Assembly: GCF_025264625.1 (NCBI RefSeq)
Contig: NZ_CP093313.1
Coordinates: forward strand, 806,001-870,000
DNA length: 64,000 nt
Direction of reading: 5' to 3'
Source of the DNA: Occallatibacter riparius
Lineage (GTDB): Bacteria > Acidobacteriota > Terriglobia > Terriglobales > Acidobacteriaceae
How positions within the stretch are numbered: position 1 is the first letter of the stretch; each line of letters begins with the position of its first letter. This document shows positions 62,628 through 64,000 of the stretch, piece by piece. The translations under genes were made by a program, and so were the position numbers. The notes under the pieces are model-generated. The model searched no databases. It had not been told where the DNA came from and worked only from the letters and a program-made list of their open reading frames with translations.

Positions 62628-62960
62628 TCAGGAACTGCTGCCCGATGCAGGCTTCGATTCCGTCGCTGCGGGCTTCGACTCGGCGGCCGGCTTCGATTCG
62701 CTGGTCGAACCGCCAGACTCCGAACCCGATTTGGATTCTGACTTGGTCGCGCCGGAATCCGAACTGGACCCGCCCGAAGGCTTCGCAGCGTAGTCGTTCA
62801 CATACCAGCCGGCGCCCTTGAACTGCAGAGCGGGCGCAGTAAGCGGGCGAATCAGTTCGCCGCCGCACTTGGGACAAGCCGTCTCCGGCGCGTCACTGAC
62901 TTTCTGGATCTTCTCGAAACGGTGGCCGCAGCTGGTGCAGCGATATTCGTACAGGGGCAA
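62628..62960 (-). CDS. FmdB-type zinc ribbon protein
   Basis: The N-terminal 45 residues hold the FmdB zinc ribbon: YEYRCTSCGHRFE then ETACPKCGGELI. The remaining 60 residues are a low-complexity Ser/Glu/Lys/Ala tail with repeated SESKPAA units. The FmdB family was first proposed as regulators of formamidase genes; this activity is not general. TTG 62960 gives the family-typical MPLYEYRC start; the GTG four codons upstream is also possible. The direction is convergent with thrC. Confidence 0.88.
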   Translation of the reverse strand: MPLYEYRCTSCGHRFEKIQKVSDAPETACPKCGGELIRPLTAPALQFKGAGWYVNDYAAKPSGGSSSDSGATKSESKSGSESGGSTSESKPAAESKPAATESKPASGSSS

Positions 62961-63084
62961 GGCGGTTGACACTCCAATAGCCGGAGCAGCTTCGGCTTAA
63001 TGCGCCGTCCACTGCTCCAAATCTCTATCTCTTATTCTATTGCGGGCGGCGGGGCTGAGAATGCCGCCGCCCGGCAATGGCTCC

Positions 63085-63612
63085 TTACTGCGCCGAAAGG
63101 GGTACTGATGCCTGATGGTTTTCCCAAGCTAGCGTGAGCTTACCGTCCGCAATCGTGTACTTGAGTTTTTCAACCATCGACGACGGCTTGGACATGTCCA
63201 TCTTCGTCTTGCCCAAGTCCTGGGAAGCGTCATAGGCCAGACCCCACTCGCCGGTCTTCTTGTTAACGACCAGCGTCCAGTTGTCGGGGTCTGAGATATC
63301 GACAAAGAGGGTGTACTTGCTGGCAGGTACGTTGATATCGCCGACTTTGATGGCTCCATCCGTTGTGAGGGTGGTGGCGGCATTAGCTCCGGCGCGCCAA
63401 ATCGGATAATGAGGATCCTTGGAGATGCGCCCGTCTTTGCCGAAGAGCTGCCCTTCGCGGCCCTTCACGCTGGGTGCCGAGTAGTCGATCGTGACGGTGT
63501 GGCCGCCAACTGTGCCTGTAGCCTTCTCAGCTGGGCTTGCCGCAGGCTTCTGCTGGGCGACGGCAAACAGCGAGGCTGCCAGGAGTCCGGTACAGACCAA
63601 AAGACGTTTCAT
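63085..63612 (-). CDS. DUF2911 exported protein
   Basis: A signal peptide (LLVCTGLLAASLFAVA) precedes a 155-residue beta-rich domain with VTIDYSAPSVKGREGQLFG, YPIWRAGANAATTLT, VPASKYTLFVDISDPDNWTLVVNKKTGEWG. This is the pattern of DUF2911, found in Bacteroidetes and Acidobacteria; no function is known. GGAGG lies 8-9 bases before the ATG. It is divergent from prpB, and may be co-oriented with FmdB on the same strand. Confidence 0.9.
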   Translation of the reverse strand: MKRLLVCTGLLAASLFAVAQQKPAASPAEKATGTVGGHTVTIDYSAPSVKGREGQLFGKDGRISKDPHYPIWRAGANAATTLTTDGAIKVGDINVPASKYTLFVDISDPDNWTLVVNKKTGEWGLAYDASQDLGKTKMDMSKPSSMVEKLKYTIADGKLTLAWENHQASVPLSAQ

Positions 63613-63750
63613 GCGGTGTTCCTCCTTGGGATTGGATCGTCAGGAATTGCTTGAATGACACCGTCGATGATTGTACGCGCCGGGCCCGCGAGCAATCTGC
63701 CGACTCGCCGTGGTTCTACCGCGGATTTATCCTTGAGCAGCAGGGAACGT

Positions 63751-64000
63751 ATGACAAACACTTCAGACGGACAATCGCCAGGTGCACGGTTCCGCGCTGC
63801 CGTGGCGGAGGAAAAGCCGCTCCAGGTGGCCGGCGCCATCAATGCTTATACAGCCCGGCTCGCCGAGGCCACAGGCTTTCGGGCGCTCTATCTCTCGGGC
63901 GGTGGTGTGGCGGCCAACTCGCTCGGAATGCCGGACCTTGGCATCAGCACCATGGAAGACGTACTCATCGACGTCCGCCGCATCACCGACGCGACTTCCC
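63751..64000 (+). CDS. prpB: Methylisocitrate lyase, 5' part (cut by window edge)
   Basis: The open frame starts ATG 63751 ([11 protein letters not shown]) and runs off the window. The 83 visible residues contain [40 protein letters not shown] and [20 protein letters not shown], which is the PrpB N-terminus (isocitrate lyase superfamily; the catalytic Cys lies further on). PrpB cleaves 2-methylisocitrate to pyruvate and succinate in propionate degradation. AGGGA lies 4-5 bases upstream. The remainder, and any prpC/prpD neighbours, are outside the window. Confidence 0.9.
   Translation, partial: MTNTSDGQSPGARFRAAVAEEKPLQVAGAINAYTARLAEATGFRALYLSGGGVAANSLGMPDLGISTMEDVLIDVRRITDATS

Noticed and set aside
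62590..62793. 67-codon plus-strand frame with repeated Gly-Phe-Asp-Ser
   Set aside because: It is antisense to the low-complexity Ser/Glu/Lys tail of the FmdB-type protein, and has no close ribosome site.

Overview
The window is 64 kb of GC-rich, gene-dense chromosome. It most likely comes from an acidobacterium (Acidobacteriota, class Terriglobia). The best single marker is the 826-residue MacB/FtsX-type permease at 46671-49151, which has the layout of the 'acidobacterial duplicated orphan permease' family. Supporting signs are a diderm cell envelope (Kdo transferase, LpxK, GT9 heptosyltransferase-like protein, many lipoproteins and exported proteins), secreted plant-polymer glycosidases (GH3, GH43), a sedolisin, and short palindromic and heptad repeats between genes. 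I see no rRNA, tRNA, CRISPR array, transposase or integrase.

Layout. 1-5.8 kb: small lipoproteins, a GYD protein, an esterase and a GH3 glucosidase, with intergenic repeats. 5.8-17.2 kb: YihY membrane protein, pyruvate kinase, two disordered small proteins in front of a release-factor-like (baeRF) protein, aconitase, an SDR and an alpha/beta hydrolase. 17.2-22.6 kb: a candidate small RNA, a TPR / ClC chloride transporter / small acidic protein operon, an ECF sigma factor and a divergent DoxX gene. 22.6-28.9 kb: a PLP decarboxylase, a KaiC-like double ATPase overlapping a histidine kinase, DinB, and a WYL regulator. 28.9-30.4 kb: a lower-GC two-gene segment between 53-bp direct repeats. 30.4-38.1 kb: DUF3108, methyltransferase, GT9, APC permease, DinB, 2OG oxygenase and Der. 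38.2-50 kb: DinG-like helicase, Na+/H+ antiporter, esterase, S53 peptidase, GH43, the large permease and PncA. 50-64 kb: QueD, WaaA-LpxK, a peptidase-like protein with a lost catalytic Glu, RlmB, an NYN-domain protein, YdeI-like, an ECF sigma with a small membrane partner, a dicarboxylate symporter divergent from threonine synthase, an AT-rich gap, FmdB, DUF2911, and the start of prpB at the window edge.

How the genes work together. Most of the window is housekeeping and saprophyte metabolism: sugar release outside the cytoplasm (GH3, GH43, esterases), central carbon (pyk, acnA, prpB), LPS assembly (WaaA overlapping LpxK by ATGA, plus GT9 overlapping a methyltransferase by ATGA), and translation or ribosome functions (Der, RlmB, baeRF). 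Signalling genes come in tight pairs: KaiC-like/histidine kinase (4-bp overlap) and sigma/small membrane protein (4-bp overlap).

The less ordinary items are the repeat-flanked two-gene segment (28945-30432), the promoter/terminator-bounded RNA candidate (17255-17373), the KaiC-kinase pair with a palindromic site upstream, the HALTH pseudo-peptidase, and the AT-rich gap at 62331-62560. All product names come from reading the translations; no database search was run. Where a CDS start below lies downstream of the longest possible reading frame, it was moved for a Shine-Dalgarno site, a family-typical N-terminus, or overlap with a neighbour.
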